A stretch of 10,955 nucleotides of DNA, taken from NCBI GenBank assembly GCA_003024985.2, contig PXIH01S0027529.1, one strand, 5' to 3'. The position numbers and the translations under genes are program-made. Origin of the DNA: Euperipatoides rowelli (lineage: Eukaryota > Onychophora > Udeonychophora > Euonychophora > Peripatopsidae). Positions 8,175-10,955 of this stretch are shown in pieces (positions within the stretch are counted from its first letter, which is position 1; each line of letters starts with the position of its first letter). A model generated the notes under the pieces. That model searched no databases, was not told where the DNA came from, and saw nothing but the letters and a program-made list of their open reading frames with translations.

Positions 8175-8837
8175 AAATTCCTTTTTTTTTCCTTATGGAA
8201 GATAATGATATCATAATTAACTATTTTGTAAAATCATGAATTTCAGAATAATTTATTGTAATTTTATATTTTTATTTTACAAAACATCTCTTAATAATCT
8301 TTGATTCTAGGAAAAAATAAATCCTTATTGGTTATGTCAAAAACAATTTCTTTTTTATTTGGATAAGCTATGCAATATTTTATTGGAAGGGGGGAGGAGA
8401 GGGATGAAGAGAGGATACTGGTCTGTCCAGTGTAGCATTAACTAAACAAACATTTTATTTTATGTTATGTGAGATTATCTGTTAAATATGTTCAATTTTT
8501 TTAATGTAAATAGAAAAATTTTAAATTTCTTTTCTTTTATATGAAGAAGTTGTAATTTTATATATCTGAGTTCATAGGTCATTGAAGGACCATTAAGGTA
8601 TTTGTTAATTTTTTTTAAAGTGATCTATTAACTCAGACTACTGTAAAGAAAATGCTGATGAAATGTAAATGAAATTTTAAAACTATCGATTGCTTTTATA
8701 TCAAAATTTTTTTAATATAAAAAAAGAAATGAAACAAAAAAAAATTGTGTTTGTTTTTATATTTTATTTTAACATTTTATTATAATATTCTATCAAAATT
8801 CTGATAACACCTCTAAATAAAAAATAATACCTGTCTG
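8175..8837. other. AT-rich stretch without recognised features
   Basis: No open frame with coding character is present on either strand. The only compositional oddity is a purine-rich run (about 8386-8416, mostly G and A). Several AATAAA-like strings are expected by chance at this composition. Confidence 0.45.
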
Positions 8838-8915
8838 ACAAATTCTGGACCGGTGTCGTGAGGCAATGAGTGCTGGTGGTTCAATGACCGGCCACCGGTT
8901 GGGATAAAAATTTGT
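8838..8915. repeat. Imperfect inverted repeat with CCGG-rich arms
   Basis: The left arm is acaaatt (8838-8844) then accggtg (8849-8855). The right arm is caccggt (8893-8899) then aatttgt (8909-8915). Each arm pair is perfectly complementary, but the spacers differ (4 nt versus 9 nt). The interior (8856-8892) is GC-rich for this window and contains ggttcaatgacc, vaguely like a Pol III B box with one extra base. It could be a structured RNA, a transposon end or a SINE fragment. Confidence 0.5.
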
Positions 8916-9013
8916 GTTTTTTTTTTCTGGGTTATTTTGACTCGGAAAATTATCCGGAGCAGATTGGTCTCATTATAAGGTCCTAACATTGTAATTTAGC
9001 AGATATATTCATC

Positions 9014-9262
9014 ATGGAAGAGATAGAATATGTAACAAATACTGAAGATTGCAACAATATTGTTAATAAAGCTCTAGTGAAAAAATTTTCTTTCTGTGAC
9101 AGAAAATTTATTTAAAAAAAAAATACATGTCCGACATGTGAAAAAAATCCTCTTGAACCAGATTTCTGATGTTTTGAGTGTCTTAAGATTGTAATATTTC
9201 TCACCAGAGGTGCTCATCCTACTGTAAAACTTAGTAATAAACTATTAATTTTCATTCTCTGA
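9014..9262 (+). pseudogene. Decayed cysteine-rich reading frame (zinc-binding-like)
   Basis: ATG 9014 opens a 33-codon frame starting MEEIEYVTNTED and ending at TAA 9113. The same frame, without any shift, then reads KKNTCPTCEKNPLEPDF up to TGA 9167, followed by CFECLKIVIF and RGAHPTVKLSNKLL up to TGA 9260. Cysteines fall as FCDRKF, CPTC and CFEC; two Cys-x-x-Cys pairs 14 codons apart look like a zinc ribbon or knuckle. Composition is mixed rather than AT noise. The two internal stops suggest a dead gene or transposon fragment; a small functional peptide of 33 residues is less likely. I do not recognise the family. The inverted repeat at 8838-8915 lies just upstream and could belong to the same element. 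Confidence 0.4.
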
Positions 9263-9361
9263 GTTTGATTGCCCTTCACTCTGCCAAAGTGATATGTATC
9301 AAAAAAAGATATAAAAGACATTTTCCTATGTCTTATAAAGTTTTTAAACAGATTAAGTTTA

Positions 9362-9866
9362 TCTGGCAAATTAGCCGTGGGTAGAAGTTGCCAGATTTGC
9401 TGGCTAAGAAATATAGTCTACTTCTGAGTATAAGGCTAGCACCTTTGAGTGCAAGTTTTATGATTGGTATGGTGTTAAAATATTAAATTTTTGTTCTGGT
9501 AAATTAGCCTGGTTGATGACTTTTCTGACAGACGTATATCTGTGAGTAGAAGGCTTTCACATTTGGTATGTTCAGTGGGGTGCTAGAATATGAAATTTTC
9601 ATCTGACGGATTTGGTAGATCTCCCGCTAATCTGATATATATTGTATATTGCTGATGAGAAGGCTTGCTGGCTTTTCTGAGACATATATTGATTGGTTGA
9701 GCTCCCGGCTAACTTGATCAGAAGGTTTGTACCTACAGTATGTGTGCAAGTTTGATGCTGAGTGAGGTGCTAGAATGTTTGTCAGATTAGTCTAGATGTA
9801 AAACTGCTGACTAACCTGAATGAGACATATACTGCTGACAGAAGACTTGATCCACTAGGTGCTAGT
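9362..9866. repeat. Degenerate tandem repeat array, ~110-130-bp unit
   Basis: Several phrases recur in drifting form. The string tctggcaaattagcc (9362) matches tctggtaaattagcc (9495). The string ggtgctagaat occurs at 9579 and 9766, with ggtgttaaaat at 9471 and ggtgctag at 9859. The string gtgcaagttt occurs at 9449 and 9744. A cttttctga-cata phrase occurs at 9515 and 9667, with a diverged form at 9805. Variants of agaaggctt sit near 9547, 9658, 9720 and 9840. Spacing is irregular (about 110, 133, 187 and 90 nt), which suggests an old array with internal deletions. Base composition is more balanced than in the flanks. No surviving open frame runs through it. Confidence 0.65.
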
Positions 9867-9974
9867 TAAATGCTCAACAGGTCTACTTAGATTTCCTAGT
9901 TATATTTATCTAAAATATTTCCAATTTTTTTTTTTCCGATACACTGTAGTATCTTGAGCAAAAAAATAATAATT

Positions 9975-10034
9975 TTTATAATCTTCATTCATAATATTGT
10001 TTATAATCTTCATTCATGTTTATAATCTTCATTC
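9975..10034. repeat. Three copies of a 16-bp motif
   Basis: The sequence tttataatcttcattc is present exactly at 9975-9990, 10000-10015 and 10019-10034, with spacings of 25 and 19 nt. The perfect identity points to recent local duplication. It lies in the proposed first intron of the minus-strand gene. Confidence 0.85.
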
Positions 10035-10117
10035 CTACTATATATTAATTACAATAGGTATTACTTGACTTAGTATTATCCTGATTAACTACTACAAAAA
10101 TAAAATGAAAATCTTAC

Positions 10118-10307
10118 CATTTTTTAACAGTCCATATAAATCACATGGATTATTAATGTTCTCTTTTTTTCCAACTTTTCTCAACATCTTTGATACTTTC
10201 TGATTTGCTTTAATCATCTTTTGAAAACCTCCATTTAATAATTCATAAAATATTAAGTCTGCATTAGCTGTTTCTCCCAAAACTCTTAGCACCTCACCAT
10301 CTGTCAT
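10118..10307 (-). CDS. Likely first coding exon of an unidentified minus-strand gene
   Basis: ATG at 10307-10305 (context caca before ATG, A at -3) opens 63 codons plus one base, ending at a consensus donor aatg|gtaaga (GT at 10117-10116). An in-frame TAA lies eight codons... upstream within the leader, supporting this start. The peptide begins MTDGEVLRVLGETANADLIF, then has YELLNGGFQKMIKANQ, a Lys/Arg-rich part (KVSKMLRKVGKKEN) and DLYGLLKN. It looks helical and basic, with no signal peptide or membrane segment. Composition clearly differs from the AT-noise frames nearby. An alternative is an internal exon with acceptor tgacag right after the ATG. Reading through the donor would add a hydrophobic IFILFL tail, which I take as intron. 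The next exon would lie leftwards on the minus strand, but I could not find it. No function can be assigned. Confidence 0.6.
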
Positions 10308-10841
10308 TGTGAAAAAGATCCTTTATGTAACACTTGTTTAATTCCTGCAAAACAGTGTAGGATTTTTACATTCCAGACTTGATTGAAAACACTATGGCAT
10401 CTTGCTTTCCATATTCCAAAAAATATTGCATAAAGTAACTTTCTTATGATGATAGGGTACTTCTTTACTTGCCAATTGTCCTGATTTAATTAAATACTTG
10501 TCCTGTATTTTAAGAAAAAAATACCATTGTAACCTGCCTTACCCTGTAACATGACCAAAAAATTATGAGTTAAATATAACATAATTGCTGATATATGCTA
10601 TTTAAATAAAATGTTTTTTTTTTCCAAGATTTTAAAGAAAAAGAAAGAGCATCATTTCCGATAATTGTCACCCCTCCGGCATTCTCCTCTTATCAAGTTT
10701 CCCTTACAGCAAAAAAAAACCCCTCAAACTTATGACCCATTTTATTATGCTTATGAATAAAAAAAAATCATCCCACAAAAAGGCATCCTGCTGATTGCAA
10801 AAGTTTCAGTTTATTACTATCGTCTATCAATGCTATCCCCC
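10308..10841. other. Intergenic or 5' region upstream of the minus-strand exon
   Basis: I see no coding frame here. It would contain the promoter and leader of the minus-strand gene; upstream of its ATG the leader has stops in the relevant frame. A-runs and T-runs are common. No TATA box can be singled out. Confidence 0.4.
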
Positions 10842-10885
10842 TTTTTTTTTTAAATTTGCTTCACCTCAGGGGAAGCCAATTTATT
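10842..10885 (-). terminator. Polyadenylation signal followed by a genomic A run
   Basis: On the minus strand, AATAAA (10885-10880) is followed after 28 nt by ten A (10851-10842). The distance is what is expected between a signal and a poly-A tail. It could be the normal 3' end of the edge gene or the tail of a processed retrocopy. A runs are too common here to decide. Confidence 0.35.
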
Positions 10886-10903
10886 TACAACATGTATACA
10901 CAG

Positions 10904-10954
10904 TCATTTATAATTTTCTAGCTCCGATACATAATCGACACCCTTCATCTGTAC
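10904..10954 (-). CDS. Possible C-terminal codons of a minus-strand gene, cut by the window edge
   Basis: Sixteen codons (ending KGVDYVSELENYK) precede TGA at 10906-10904. An AATAAA lies 18 nt further downstream. Composition is mixed and not AT noise. The sequence tacag directly before ATG 10948 could also be a splice acceptor. A second frame on the same strand is also open (DEGCRLCIGARKL, then TAA) and contains a Cys-x-x-Cys pair, so the frame is not certain. The fragment is too short to identify. Confidence 0.25.
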   Translation of the reverse strand, partial: VQMKGVDYVSELENYK

Positions 10955-10955
10955 T

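Overview
This is a very AT-rich window (roughly three quarters A+T by eye). It is full of long A and T runs, has GT-AG splice signals and carries a tRNA-derived SINE with a poly-A tail. It therefore looks like nuclear DNA from an animal, most likely an invertebrate with large introns. I cannot place it more narrowly. Nothing bacterial, phage-like or CRISPR-like is present, and I found no new multi-gene system.

Left part (1-1800): after gene-poor sequence there is a complete minus-strand SINE at 365-783. It is flanked by a 13-bp target-site duplication, has A-box and B-box matches in its head, and its body is two tandem copies of a ~145-bp unit. Next comes the only convincing plus-strand coding exon (1449-1773). 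It encodes one transmembrane helix followed by a basic stretch, a Tyr-x-x-Leu sorting motif and an acidic cluster. A possible 5' untranslated exon lies at 1169-1265.

Middle (1774-7487): a ~5.7-kb AT-rich stretch that I read as one intron. It holds a degenerate ~58-bp minisatellite (2924-3275) and an optional 30-nt microexon (2667-2696). The exon's reading frame continues across a splice into 7488-7530, adding 14 residues before a stop. A probable 3' UTR runs to an AATAAA at 8034. If this model is right, the locus makes a protein of about 106 residues whose two coding pieces are 5.7 kb apart.

Right part (8050-10955): repeat-rich DNA, including two direct repeats 93 bp apart, an inverted repeat, a decayed reading frame with two Cys-x-x-Cys motifs, a degenerate ~110-130-bp tandem array and a short 16-bp triplicate. 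On the minus strand there is the likely first coding exon of an unidentified gene (10307 to 10118, with a GTAAG donor). At the edge there may be the last codons of a further minus-strand gene. Exon models rest on reading frames and splice consensus only; no transcript or homology evidence was available.
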